Part shown: positions 27,575-35,893 of the stretch, in pieces
How positions within the stretch are numbered: position 1 is the stretch's first letter
Layout of the letters: the number at the start of each line of letters is the position of its first letter
Assembly (NCBI RefSeq): GCF_014279835.1
Contig: NZ_CP047942.1
Coordinates: forward strand, 248,001 to 312,000
DNA length: 64,000 nt
Direction: 5' to 3'
From: Synechococcus sp. MVIR-18-1
GTDB taxonomy: Bacteria > Cyanobacteriota > Cyanobacteriia > PCC-6307 > Cyanobiaceae
Program-made: the position numbers and the translations under genes
The notes under the pieces: model-generated
Database searches by the model: none
Told to the model about the DNA's origin: nothing
Seen by the model: the letters and a program-made list of their open reading frames with translations, nothing else

Positions 27575-28135
27575 ATGGCACCGCTGCCCGCGCCTGAGCC
27601 CTCCAAGGTGTTGGAGACCCTCGAGACCATGGATGCGCGCAAGATTCGTTTCGAGCGCAAGCGCATCCGCCTGCCGATGGGGGTGGAAGGAACGTTTGGA
27701 ATCATTCGCCACCCCGGGGCTTCCTTGGCGGTTCCGATCACCGCTGACGGCCAGGTGGTGATTTTGCGCCAATACCGTTTTGCAGTGCAGGCACGTCTCC
27801 TTGAGTTTCCTGCAGGCACCCTTGAAGAGGGAGAAGATCCGTTGGAATCGATGCAGCGAGAGCTTGGAGAAGAAGCTGGATATAGCGCTGCCCGTTGGGA
27901 TTCACTCGGACCGATGTTGCCTTGTCCTGGCTACTCCGACGAGGTAATTCATTGCTTTCTGGCGCGGGAGCTCACGCGTTTGGAGCATCCACCAGCTGGC
28001 GATGAGGATGAGGATCTAGAGGTGATCTTGATGCCTCCGTCCGAGCTGGATGCCCGTCTGGCGTCCGGTGATGAATGGCTGGATGGCAAGAGCGTCACCG
28101 CCTGGTTCCGTGCCAAGCAACTGCTGGGTCTCTGA
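27575..28135 (+). CDS. Nudix hydrolase, ADP-ribose pyrophosphatase-like
   Basis: A 186-residue Nudix hydrolase. The complete Nudix box is present as GTLEEGEDPLESMQRELGEE followed by AGY. The flanking sequence (TFGIIRHPGASLAVPI and VILRQYRFAVQARLLEFPAG) resembles ADP-ribose pyrophosphatases, which recycle ADP-ribose; substrate assignment is by family only. ATG at 27575 starts the conserved domain. Its stop overlaps the photolyase start by one base (TGATG), so the two genes are coupled, and folK lies 62 bases upstream. Confidence 0.88.
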   Translation: MAPLPAPEPSKVLETLETMDARKIRFERKRIRLPMGVEGTFGIIRHPGASLAVPITADGQVVILRQYRFAVQARLLEFPAGTLEEGEDPLESMQRELGEEAGYSAARWDSLGPMLPCPGYSDEVIHCFLARELTRLEHPPAGDEDEDLEVILMPPSELDARLASGDEWLDGKSVTAWFRAKQLLGL

Positions 28136-29619
28136 TGGGAGTGTCTCGCGTTTTGTTTTGGCATCGCCGCGACCTTCGCTTGGCCGACAATCTCGGCCTG
28201 CAGGCGGCTGTTGCAATCAGCCCAGCGGTAACGGGCGTGTATGTGTTGGACCCAGCGCTGATTCACCCCCCGGAGTCGCTGCCACCGATGGCTCCGGCCC
28301 GCCTTTGGTTCCTTGTGGAAACCCTGCGCGAACTCCAGCAGCGCTGGCTGGAAGCTGGGAGTCGTTTGCTGGTGGTGGCTGGCGACCCGGTGCAGTTGTT
28401 GCCGCGGCTGGCGTCGCTGCTTGAGGTGCCGGTGGTGGTGTGGAGCCGTGATGTGGAGCCCTATGCACGGGAACGCGACCGTCAGGTGGCCAAAGCCTTG
28501 CAAGCGGATGGGCGCCAGGTGTTGGTGGACTGGGATCAGCTGCTGCTGGCACCAGATCTGATCAAAACCGGTGGAGGTGATCCTTATCGGGTGTATGGAC
28601 CTTTTTTGCGCAATTGGCGCGGACAGGTGGAGCGCAGTGCGCCAAGCACGGTGGACGCTCCTGAGCCAAAGGCCTTAAACGATCTGGAGGCCGAGACGCT
28701 GGAGGCCGTCAGTGGCGGTGAGGGCACTCTCGGCCGCTTGTGCGCTGAGGGTCAGCGGCAGCTGGAGCAGCTGCTGGTTGAACATGGTTTTCGTGGCATA
28801 GATCTCTGTCCCAGCCGCCCAGGGGAGGCCGCGGCTGCTGAGCAGCTGGCCACCTTTGCTGACGAAGCATTGCTGGCCTATGAACCCGATCGCAATTTCC
28901 CCGGGATACAAGGAACCTCGTATCTCAGTGCGGGCCTGAGTGTGGGCACGGTTAGCCCTCGCCAAGCCTGGTGTGCTGCCCAAGGCGCCAAGGAGATGGC
29001 TCGCAGCGATGAGCAACGGCAGGCGATCACGGTGTGGGAACAGGAACTCTGCTGGCGTGAGTTTTATCAGCAGGCCTTGTTCCATTTCCCTGAGCTAGCG
29101 GATGGGCCTTACCGCGAGCAATGGCGGCGTTTCCCTTGGGAGAACAACACCAACTGGTTTGAGGCTTGGAAGCAGGGGCAAACGGGAATGCCGATCATCG
29201 ACGCAGCGATGCGACAGCTCAACCAAAGCGGCTGGATGCACAACCGTTGCCGCATGATCGTGGCCTCCTTTCTTGTGAAGGATTTGATCTGTGATTGGCG
29301 CTGGGGCGAGCGCGCCTTCATGGAGCTGGAGGTGGATGGAGATTTGGCTGCCAATAACGGCGGCTGGCAATGGAGCGCTAGCAGTGGCATGGATCCCAAG
29401 CCATTGCGGATCTTCAATCCGGCCACTCAGGCTTCAAAATTTGACGCCGAAGGCGAGTACATCCGTGAATGGGTGCCTGAATTGCGGCACATCAACACCA
29501 AGGATTTGATCAGTGGTGAGATCGCTGCTTTAGAGCGCAGGGGCTATCCGGAGTTGCTGATCAATCACAAGGTGCAGCAGGCCAAGTTCAAAGCCCTCTA
29601 CGCCACCATCCGCTCTTGA
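28135..29619 (+). CDS. phrA: Class I deoxyribodipyrimidine photolyase
   Basis: A 494-residue light-driven DNA repair flavoenzyme. The N-terminal antenna domain (VLFWHRRDLRLADNLGL) and the C-terminal FAD domain (WEQELCWREFYQ, GMPIIDAAMRQLNQSGWMHN, MIVASFLVKDLICDWRWGE, NGGWQWSASSG, RIFNPATQASKFD) are complete and in the usual order. The signature is that of CPD photolyases, probably with an 8-HDF or related antenna pigment. ATG at 28135 overlaps the Nudix stop. Its 3' end overlaps the convergent aminotransferase by 22 bases. A second, split photolyase-like pair lies 3 kb downstream. Confidence 0.93.
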   Translation: MGVSRVLFWHRRDLRLADNLGLQAAVAISPAVTGVYVLDPALIHPPESLPPMAPARLWFLVETLRELQQRWLEAGSRLLVVAGDPVQLLPRLASLLEVPVVVWSRDVEPYARERDRQVAKALQADGRQVLVDWDQLLLAPDLIKTGGGDPYRVYGPFLRNWRGQVERSAPSTVDAPEPKALNDLEAETLEAVSGGEGTLGRLCAEGQRQLEQLLVEHGFRGIDLCPSRPGEAAAAEQLATFADEALLAYEPDRNFPGIQGTSYLSAGLSVGTVSPRQAWCAAQGAKEMARSDEQRQAITVWEQELCWREFYQQALFHFPELADGPYREQWRRFPWENNTNWFEAWKQGQTGMPIIDAAMRQLNQSGWMHNRCRMIVASFLVKDLICDWRWGERAFMELEVDGDLAANNGGWQWSASSGMDPKPLRIFNPATQASKFDAEGEYIREWVPELRHINTKDLISGEIAALERRGYPELLINHKVQQAKFKALYATIRS

Positions 29620-30821
29620 CTCTGAGCAACGAGTTGTTCGCGCAGTACCGCGATCACGCGTTCCTGTTGTTCAGGCGTTAATTCCGGGAAAATCGGCAGG
29701 CTCAGCACCTCGCTGCACAGTTGATCTGTGATGGGAAGGTTGTCTTCAGCGTGCTTTTGGTCGTCGTAAGCCGGCTGGCGATGGATGGGGATGGGGTAGT
29801 AGATGATCGTGTTCACGCCTTGCTCTTGAAGGCTTTGCTTGAGCCAGTCCCGGCAACGACTGGTAGGCAGGCCCAAGGGGCTGGCTACTTCCGAACAGGT
29901 TCCACCGCACGAGGGCTGATGGTCTGGGCATAGACGCACGCGCACCACAAACTGGTTCCAACCATGGCCAACGCTTGCCTCAGCCGCGGAATCGGGCAGC
30001 TGAACGCCAGGGAGGTCTTGAAGAGCGTCGAGGTAGCGCTTGGCAATTGCTGCACGCTTCTCGACCCATTCGTTGAGGTGAGGCAGTTTGACGTTAAGAA
30101 CAGCGGCCTGAATGGAATCCAGGCGGCTGTTGTATCCCAAGGCGGTGTGAAGGTAGCGGCGGGGCATGCCGTGTACCGCGAGTTCACGCATGCGTTGCGC
30201 CAAATCATCGTCTTGGCAGGTCATGGCGCCGCCATCACCAGCAGCTCCAAGATTTTTCGTAGGGAAGAAGCTGAAGCAGCCCACATCCCCCCAACTGCCA
30301 ACGGGTTTGGAGTCCCAGCTGGCCCCGGTGGCCTGCGCGCAGTCCTCCACCACCTTGAGCCCATGCCGCTGGGCGATGTCCGTGATGCGGGCCATGTTCA
30401 CCGGACGGCCAAACAGGTGGACGGGTAGGAGCACCTTGGTGGCGGGTGTGATCGCGGCTTCAATGAGATTGAGGTCGATCAGATAGGTCACAGGGTCCAC
30501 GTCCACGAACACTGGCGTCGCTCCCACGGCACTGATCGCTTCAGCGGTTGCGAAGAAGCTGAAAGATGCGGTGATCACCTCATCGCCAGAGCCGATGCCA
30601 AGGCCTCGTAACGCCAGGACCAAGGCATCTGTCCCGCTGTTGCAACCCACGGCATGGCGACAGTTCACGCTTGCGGCAAACGCGTCCTCAAATGTTTTGA
30701 TCTCGGCGCCACCGATGTATTGCCCACTTCGCAACACCCGCAAGACGGCATCATCGAGCTCCGATCCGAGGTCGGCAAGCTGATCTGTGAGGCTGAACGG
30801 AGGCACCTGCATGGCGGGCAC
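29598..30821 (-). CDS. DegT/DnrJ/EryC1/StrS-family PLP aminotransferase with a Cys-rich insert
   Basis: A 407-residue PLP enzyme of the sugar aminotransferase family. The conserved regions are GCNSGTDALVLALRG, VEDCAQATGA and the PLP lysine in FFPTKNLGAAGDGG (about 190). These enzymes aminate keto-sugars for surface glycans or natural products, or act as dehydratases; the substrate is not clear. Odd feature: between VVRV and RDWLKQSL (about 295-325) there is an extra stretch of about 25 residues containing CPDHQPSCGGTC and a later Cys, not usual in this family. GTG at 30821 and ATG at 30812 are possible starts. Confidence 0.88.
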   Translation of the reverse strand: MPAMQVPPFSLTDQLADLGSELDDAVLRVLRSGQYIGGAEIKTFEDAFAASVNCRHAVGCNSGTDALVLALRGLGIGSGDEVITASFSFFATAEAISAVGATPVFVDVDPVTYLIDLNLIEAAITPATKVLLPVHLFGRPVNMARITDIAQRHGLKVVEDCAQATGASWDSKPVGSWGDVGCFSFFPTKNLGAAGDGGAMTCQDDDLAQRMRELAVHGMPRRYLHTALGYNSRLDSIQAAVLNVKLPHLNEWVEKRAAIAKRYLDALQDLPGVQLPDSAAEASVGHGWNQFVVRVRLCPDHQPSCGGTCSEVASPLGLPTSRCRDWLKQSLQEQGVNTIIYYPIPIHRQPAYDDQKHAEDNLPITDQLCSEVLSLPIFPELTPEQQERVIAVLREQLVAQSQERMVA

Positions 30822-30822
30822 C

Positions 30823-31419
30823 TTAAGTCGACTGACCGAACCATGGCGGTTCTTGGCCCGTGTTCCACTTGATGTTGCAGCCCACCGAAGGCAGCTGCGT
30901 CTCGCTCACAGGGATTCCAGCCAAGATGTTTTTGAGGGCAGCCCGTAGATCAGCTCCGTCGAGAGGTTGATGATTCCCTGGTCGACTCGCATCCAGTTGG
31001 CCTCGATAGCGAAGGGTTTGCGTGCCACAGGCATCGGGTGCGAAGGCATAGAACTCAGGGGTGCAGGCGCCCCGCAGGTCTTTGGCCAGCGTTTGCTGCT
31101 CATCCAGGAGATAGGGGAAGCGCCAACCCTGCTGATCAGCTTGTTGACGCAGCCCATCACGACCGTCTTGCGGATGGGTGATGAGGCTATTGCTGGAGAT
31201 GGCGAGCAGGGTCATCTGGCCAGCAAAATCCGCCTCCAAACGGGTGATCTCTGGCTCCACATGTTTCACGAATGGGCAATGAGCACAGAGCAGCATCACC
31301 AACAGAGGGCGCCCTGGCAAATCACCACTACTCACGACATCATCCAGCGAGGACCAGGGCGCATCACCCGACACCAAGGGCAGTGAAAATTGAGGCAGTG
31401 GATGCTGAAGGGGAAGCAT
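30823..31419 (-). CDS. Thioredoxin-like (AhpC/TSA-type) redox protein
   Basis: A 198-residue thioredoxin-fold protein. The active-site region reads LLCAHCPFVKHVEPE with a Cys-x2-Cys, followed by ITRLEADFAGQMTLLAISSN, RFPYLLDEQQTLAKDLRG and a cis-Pro-type TPEFYAFAPD. This matches the thioredoxin/peroxiredoxin-like family common in cyanobacteria and usually left without a defined partner. ATG at 31419 starts the homology. The stop is 1 base from the start of the downstream aminotransferase gene, suggesting co-transcription. A role in redox homeostasis is inferred. Confidence 0.85.
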   Translation of the reverse strand: MLPLQHPLPQFSLPLVSGDAPWSSLDDVVSSGDLPGRPLLVMLLCAHCPFVKHVEPEITRLEADFAGQMTLLAISSNSLITHPQDGRDGLRQQADQQGWRFPYLLDEQQTLAKDLRGACTPEFYAFAPDACGTQTLRYRGQLDASRPGNHQPLDGADLRAALKNILAGIPVSETQLPSVGCNIKWNTGQEPPWFGQST

Positions 31420-31510
31420 CGTGGATGGTGTCAGGACCATGGCCTCAAGCGATGGTGGATCTCGCCATCCTGGGCCGGTCAGAATGACCTGTCAAAGAGG
31501 GATCGAGTTG

Positions 31511-32014
31511 ATGGTGCGGGTGCTGACAATGGTGGTCATGGCAGGACTGTTGAGCGCCTGCGCGCAGAAGAAAGCAACCACCTGGAAAATCTTTCCGCTG
31601 CAGCGCAACACGCCCCATGACGGACTCGCTGTCGTCAGTCAACCCGATGGCTATGGGGTTCACCTCTATTTAGAAACCGATACCAGCGATCCAGCCGTCT
31701 GTGCACCGCGCTGGCTTCCAGACCCGGCGCGACTATTCAATGGCAACGGCAGTGCTCCATTTAGTTCGGGCTTGGCGCCCCGCTCAGAGTTTTTTGCCGC
31801 AGTGGATCGGAGGGAGGTTCGCAATACCTTGAAGCAGGAGCTAGAGGCGTTGTGCAAGCTCCGAGCTCCTCAGGCGCGTTGGCAATGGCTGGAACCACCG
31901 TTGAAGCCATCAGAGCTGACGCCTGTGAGCCTTCCGGCCTTGGAATACCCAGACCTTCTTACCGATCCTGTTGAGGAAAAAGAGCGCGAGGACAAGCTGT
32001 TGAAGGAGAACTAA
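31511..32014 (+). CDS. Conserved cyanobacterial lipoprotein
   Basis: A 167-residue protein with a lipoprotein signal peptide: MVRVLTMVVMAGLLSAC, with the lipobox LLSAC at about residues 13-17. The mature part has few cysteines (about C65 and C118), a polar fold and an acidic C-terminus (VEEKEREDKLLKEN). I do not recognise a characterised family. ATG at 31511 is chosen because it gives the signal peptide; upstream in-frame codons run into the promoter region. It diverges from the thioredoxin-like gene and overlaps the convergent photolyase-like gene end by 4 bases. Confidence 0.75.
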   Translation: MVRVLTMVVMAGLLSACAQKKATTWKIFPLQRNTPHDGLAVVSQPDGYGVHLYLETDTSDPAVCAPRWLPDPARLFNGNGSAPFSSGLAPRSEFFAAVDRREVRNTLKQELEALCKLRAPQARWQWLEPPLKPSELTPVSLPALEYPDLLTDPVEEKEREDKLLKEN

Positions 32015-32442
32015 AACCCCTCCCAGACCACAGCTTCGGCCTCTCGCCAATACCGGCTAAAGCGACCTAGTCGCGGAGGTTTGGGTAAGTCCACAAAAGG
32101 ATCGGGATCGAGCATCCAGAGGGGAAGTTCCCGGTCAATGGCCGCAGCGATGCGTTGGAGACGAGGATCCACCGCGGTGCTGGAGATCACAGCATCGGCT
32201 CCGTGGCGTTGCGCAAAACGCAGAACTTCAGCCGCTACATCGCCTCGCCGGAGGGTGAGCGGAAGGCTTAAGGCGGATTCGTACAAAAAGCCAATGCGTT
32301 TGCGGCTGATCGCCTGGTCTTGAATCCAGGCATCGTCAAACACGAACAGACCTGGTGCGTTGGGATAGTCCTGAAGCGCGGGGTTGGCTGGTCCCAGGGC
32401 TTCTTCATGCACCCAGAGGATTGGTTTGCGTAGGTCCATCAA
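32011..32442 (-). CDS. Photolyase N-terminal-domain-like protein (stand-alone)
   Basis: A 143-residue protein that resembles only the N-terminal alpha/beta antenna-binding domain of photolyases and cryptochromes: PILWVHEEALGPANPAL, GLFVFDDAWI, SLPLTLRRGDVAAEVLRFAQ and DAVISSTAVDPRL. It has no FAD domain. Its ATG overlaps the stop of the upstream gene (ATGA at 32439-32442), which encodes a stand-alone FAD-binding domain. Together they amount to one photolyase-like protein in two chains with gene order reversed relative to the normal domain order. Whether they form a complex, and with what activity, is not known. Confidence 0.82.
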   Translation of the reverse strand: MMDLRKPILWVHEEALGPANPALQDYPNAPGLFVFDDAWIQDQAISRKRIGFLYESALSLPLTLRRGDVAAEVLRFAQRHGADAVISSTAVDPRLQRIAAAIDRELPLWMLDPDPFVDLPKPPRLGRFSRYWREAEAVVWEGF

Positions 32443-33374
32443 AAGCGCTGGGTACTGGGCTTTGCGTTGGGGCGTTGACTTGAGCGTGAGCTGGACCGGG
32501 ATGAGCGCCTTGTGGTGCCCTCACGGATGGCGGGCTGAACCTTGAACAGCTGTTGTTCCAACTGTTCGTAACTCAGGTCAAAGGGGCAGGATTCGTTGCT
32601 TGGACACTCCTGGCAATACCGCCCGTTGCTGTAGCGCTCAAGGTTTTGGCGATTGAAGAAATAGGGCTTGTGACTGAAGCTGCTGGCCACCCACTGCCAG
32701 CTGAGGTGGTTGCTGGCGGGGTCGCCATCGAGAAGGTGCTCGAGGAACCAGTCAGCCCCCGCACGCCAGTGCACCCGTCTCCAGTGCACGAGGTAGGCCG
32801 CCATCCACATCCGCGCGTGGTTATGCAGCCATCCCTGGGTAACCAGCTCGTTCCTGAAGCCATCCATGCAGGCCAGTTGTGTGCGTCCCTCCCGGATGTC
32901 ATCGGGGAGATCCTGTTGATAATCACTGGCGGCATGGCCAGTTTTGTGATCTTCCTGATCGTCATGAATGCGATCGCCGAGATCGAGCCACATCCGCTGC
33001 CAGAAATCGCGCCATCCCAGCTCGTTGATCAGTTTTCCGCCCTCATCTCTTCCTTGGTTGTTGTGTTTCAGCTGTGAGAAGACGGCATCTCGCACTTCCG
33101 CAAGCGTGAGAATTCCGTGGCGGATGTAGGGCGAGAGGCGTGTGACCGAGCCATTCAGATGGTTGCGACTGCGGCCGTAGCGCTTGGCATCCATCGCATT
33201 GAGCTGCTGTTCAGCCGCCGCTCGACCGCCTGGGATCGGACTGAGCTCCCCGGATGCGTTTGGAAACTGTTGCGCTAACAGGGCATTCAGCGCCTTGCGC
33301 TCAGGAAAATCTCTGGGCAGATCTGTGGATTCGCTCGGCCAACTGAGCGGCGTAGCGTGCGGCAGCCTGGACAC
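32439..33374 (-). CDS. Photolyase/cryptochrome FAD-binding domain protein (stand-alone)
   Basis: A 311-residue protein corresponding to the C-terminal FAD domain of photolyases: RLSPYIRHGILTLAEVRD, LINELGWRDFWQRMW, MDGFRNELVTQGWLHNHARM, AYLVHWRRVHWRAGADWF, LDGDPASNHLSWQWVASS and KPYFFNRQNLERY. A three-cysteine cluster, CQECPSNESC, follows and then a basic Ser/Arg-rich tail. The N-terminal antenna domain is absent and is supplied as a separate downstream gene. GTG at 33374 is the likely start. Relatives are usually annotated only as FAD-binding domain proteins; DNA repair or photosensing is inferred. Confidence 0.85.
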   Translation of the reverse strand: MSRLPHATPLSWPSESTDLPRDFPERKALNALLAQQFPNASGELSPIPGGRAAAEQQLNAMDAKRYGRSRNHLNGSVTRLSPYIRHGILTLAEVRDAVFSQLKHNNQGRDEGGKLINELGWRDFWQRMWLDLGDRIHDDQEDHKTGHAASDYQQDLPDDIREGRTQLACMDGFRNELVTQGWLHNHARMWMAAYLVHWRRVHWRAGADWFLEHLLDGDPASNHLSWQWVASSFSHKPYFFNRQNLERYSNGRYCQECPSNESCPFDLSYEQLEQQLFKVQPAIREGTTRRSSRSSSRSSQRPNAKPSTQRF

Positions 33375-33484
33375 CGGTGCATGTCAAAAAAATGCAACAC
33401 CATGCTGACGATGTGTCGTTGTGAGCGTGAGTGCCCCGGCATGGGAGAGAATCGCTCGAATCCACCACTCCGGGATGCGGCCTG

Positions 33485-34267
33485 ATGCTTCTTGATCTCA
33501 CTGGTAAGAAGATCCTTGTAACTGGCATCGCCAACAATCGCTCCATTGCCTGGGGCATCGCGCAACAGCTCGCGGCAGCTGGGGCCGAGCTCGGGATCAC
33601 CTATCTGCCTGATGAGAAGGGCCGATTTGAAACCAAGGTTCGTGAGCTCACGGCTCCATTAGAGCCCTCGTTGTTTTTGCCTCTGAATGTTCAGGATGCC
33701 GCTCAGATGGAGTCGGTATTCGCTGAAATCAAAGACAAGTGGGGGCAGCTGGATGGTCTCGTGCACTGTTTGGCGTTTGCGGGAAAGGAAGAACTGGTGG
33801 GCGACTTCAGTGCCACCACGGCTGAGGGCTTTGCCCGTGCCTTAGAGATCAGTGCCTATTCCCTTGCTCCTCTCTGCCGTCACGCCAAGCCGTTGTTCAG
33901 TGAGAAAGCGGGTGTGGTGACCTTGACCTACCTCGGCGCTGAGCGGGCGATCCCCAATTACAACGTGATGGGTGTGGCCAAGGCGGCTCTGGAAGCCTCC
34001 GTTCGCTATCTCTCCGCTGAACTTGGACCCGAAAAGCAGGTGCGCGTGAATGCGATCAGTGCTGGCCCGATCCGCACGCTGGCGAGTTCTGCGATCGGAG
34101 GGATCCTCGACATGATCCACAACGTGGAGGAGAAGGCACCACTGCGCCGCACGGTCACTCAAAACGAAGTCGGAAACACTGCTGCGTTCTTGCTCAGTGA
34201 TTTGTCGAGTGGCATCTCTGGCCAAACCATTTATGTGGATGCTGGTTACTGCATCAATGGCATGTGA
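33485..34267 (+). CDS. fabI: Enoyl-[acyl-carrier-protein] reductase (NADH)
   Basis: A 260-residue enzyme of type II fatty acid synthesis. The cofactor motif is VTGIANNRSIAWGIAQ, and the catalytic pattern is the FabI-specific Tyr-x6-Lys: LTYLGAERAIPNYNVMGVAKAALE contains Y...K in pieces, with the triclosan-region SAGPIRTLASS following. It reduces enoyl-ACP in the elongation cycle. ATG at 33485 starts the homology. Its stop overlaps the GTG of the bestrophin-like gene by 4 bases. Confidence 0.95.
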   Translation: MLLDLTGKKILVTGIANNRSIAWGIAQQLAAAGAELGITYLPDEKGRFETKVRELTAPLEPSLFLPLNVQDAAQMESVFAEIKDKWGQLDGLVHCLAFAGKEELVGDFSATTAEGFARALEISAYSLAPLCRHAKPLFSEKAGVVTLTYLGAERAIPNYNVMGVAKAALEASVRYLSAELGPEKQVRVNAISAGPIRTLASSAIGGILDMIHNVEEKAPLRRTVTQNEVGNTAAFLLSDLSSGISGQTIYVDAGYCINGM

Positions 34268-35172
34268 TTCGGCCGCGCGGATGTCTTGATTATCTGCAGC
34301 TCTCCTGGTGGTTGATGAGACGCCAGGGGAGGAGCTTGCTGCTCGCAACGTTGTTGTGCGTGCTCAGCCTCCCTGTGAACGTAACGGTTGCGAGAACGTT
34401 GCTTCCGGAAACGTTGGTGCAGGTTCTTGGCTTGCTTCTCAGCCTTTTTCTTGGTTTCCGTTACAGCCAGGCCTACAACCGCTGGTGGGAAGCGCGTGTG
34501 CTCTGGGGGGCGTTGGTGAATGAGAGTCGCAACTGGCGTGATTTGCTCACGCGTGTCTTACCCAGCCAGTTGCCGCTGTCGTTGAGGCGTCGTCTTCTGC
34601 AGCAACTGGTGCTGCTGATGTGGTGTCTGAATGCTGAGTTGCGCGGCTTTGATCGTGAAGCGACAGTGCTGGCTCCACAAGCCCAGGCGCTTGCCCTCAA
34701 GCTTGGATTCAAAAATCCATGCGTTCAACGTTTGCTTCAGCAAATGGCAAAGGAGCAGTACAAGCTGCATCAGGACGGTTGGCTCGACAGCGTTGAAAGC
34801 CGTGAGTTTGGACGCGTGCAGCAGGCGATCACGAATGCCCTTGGTGGTTTGGAACGGATCCGTCACCAGCCCCTTCCAGCGTCCTCAACTTCTTTCATCC
34901 GTGCGTTGACATGGGTCTATGGCTATTTGGTGTTTCTCAAGTTGGATGCCATTGGCCCCACCACTTCAGCGCTCGTTGGGTGGCTGGTGTTTCTCGTTTT
35001 TCTAATGGCGGAGCGGATCGGCACCGTCCTTGAGCATCCGTTTGATGATGCCCGCTTCGCCTTGCCCATGGATCGGTTTTGTGCCCTGATCAGCTTCGAT
35101 CTTCTGGGAGCCTCCGATCAACTAGCCCCCCTGGCTCAACCTTCCCCCACCAAGGGCCCCTGGCTGCGCTGA
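34264..35172 (+). CDS. Bestrophin-like anion channel (UPF0187 family)
   Basis: A 302-residue membrane protein of the bestrophin family. The signature region FRYSQAYNRWWEARVLWGALVNESRNW (read in pieces) at about 67-93, the mid-protein amphipathic segment and the late helices (LTWVYGYLVFLKLDAIGP, GWLVFLVFLMAERIG, EHPFDD) match bestrophins. Cyanobacterial and plant bestrophins are chloride or bicarbonate channels near the thylakoid or plasma membrane, and this one may tune membrane potential or bicarbonate; that is inference. GTG at 34264 overlaps the fabI stop, so the two are coupled. Confidence 0.85.
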   Translation: MIRPRGCLDYLQLSWWLMRRQGRSLLLATLLCVLSLPVNVTVARTLLPETLVQVLGLLLSLFLGFRYSQAYNRWWEARVLWGALVNESRNWRDLLTRVLPSQLPLSLRRRLLQQLVLLMWCLNAELRGFDREATVLAPQAQALALKLGFKNPCVQRLLQQMAKEQYKLHQDGWLDSVESREFGRVQQAITNALGGLERIRHQPLPASSTSFIRALTWVYGYLVFLKLDAIGPTTSALVGWLVFLVFLMAERIGTVLEHPFDDARFALPMDRFCALISFDLLGASDQLAPLAQPSPTKGPWLR

Positions 35173-35184
35173 ACGTGATTCGCG

Positions 35185-35832
35185 ATGATTAAGTCAGTCA
35201 CGGGGCGTCGAGCGGCGCCAGAACGCATGCGCACTGGGGAGATTCACCGCGTTACAGGCGAGACCGATGTCAGCGTTCGGCTCGGGCTTGACGGCAGCGG
35301 CCGCTGTCAGGCCAGTACAGGTGTGCCTTTTCTCGATCACATGCTGCATCAGATCAGCAGCCATGGCCTGATCGACTTGGAGATCAAGGCAAGTGGCGAC
35401 ACGCATATTGATGACCATCACACCAATGAAGACGTTGGGATTGCCGTTGGCCAGGCGCTCTCGAAGGCCCTGGGTGATCGTCGTGGGATCTGCCGCTTTG
35501 GCCACTTTGTGGCACCGCTGGATGAGGCGTTGGTGCAGGTGGTTCTGGATTGCTCGGGACGTCCCCATCTCAGTTGGGGGCTCACGATCCCAACGCAGAA
35601 GATCGGGACCTACGACACCGAACTGGTCAAAGAGTTCTTTGTGGCTGTCGTTAACAACTCAGGCCTTACCCTGCACATTCGCCAGTTGGATGGGGTGAAC
35701 TCCCATCACATCGTTGAGGCCTGTTTCAAGGCCTTTGCAAGGGCGCTGCGCATGGCGACTGAGATTGACCCTCGCCGGTCTGGATCGGTGCCCAGCAGCA
35801 AGGGGGTGTTGGAGCAAGCAGGTGGCAGCTAG
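35185..35832 (+). CDS. hisB: Imidazoleglycerol-phosphate dehydratase
   Basis: A 215-residue histidine-biosynthesis enzyme. The metal-binding histidine motifs are [32 protein letters not shown] and [18 protein letters not shown], the full IGPD pattern. It is the monofunctional form without the phosphatase domain of E. coli HisB. ATG at 35185 is chosen; ATG at about 35227 (MRTGEIHR) is nearer to the conserved domain and also possible. It follows the bestrophin gene by 12 bases; the two are not functionally related as far as I can see. Confidence 0.94.
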   Translation: MIKSVTGRRAAPERMRTGEIHRVTGETDVSVRLGLDGSGRCQASTGVPFLDHMLHQISSHGLIDLEIKASGDTHIDDHHTNEDVGIAVGQALSKALGDRRGICRFGHFVAPLDEALVQVVLDCSGRPHLSWGLTIPTQKIGTYDTELVKEFFVAVVNNSGLTLHIRQLDGVNSHHIVEACFKAFARALRMATEIDPRRSGSVPSSKGVLEQAGGS

Positions 35833-35893
35833 TCAACGGATCTTCTCCTAAGGCCACGCTTCATGGTCTGTTACGAGAAGATGGCAGTTGCTT

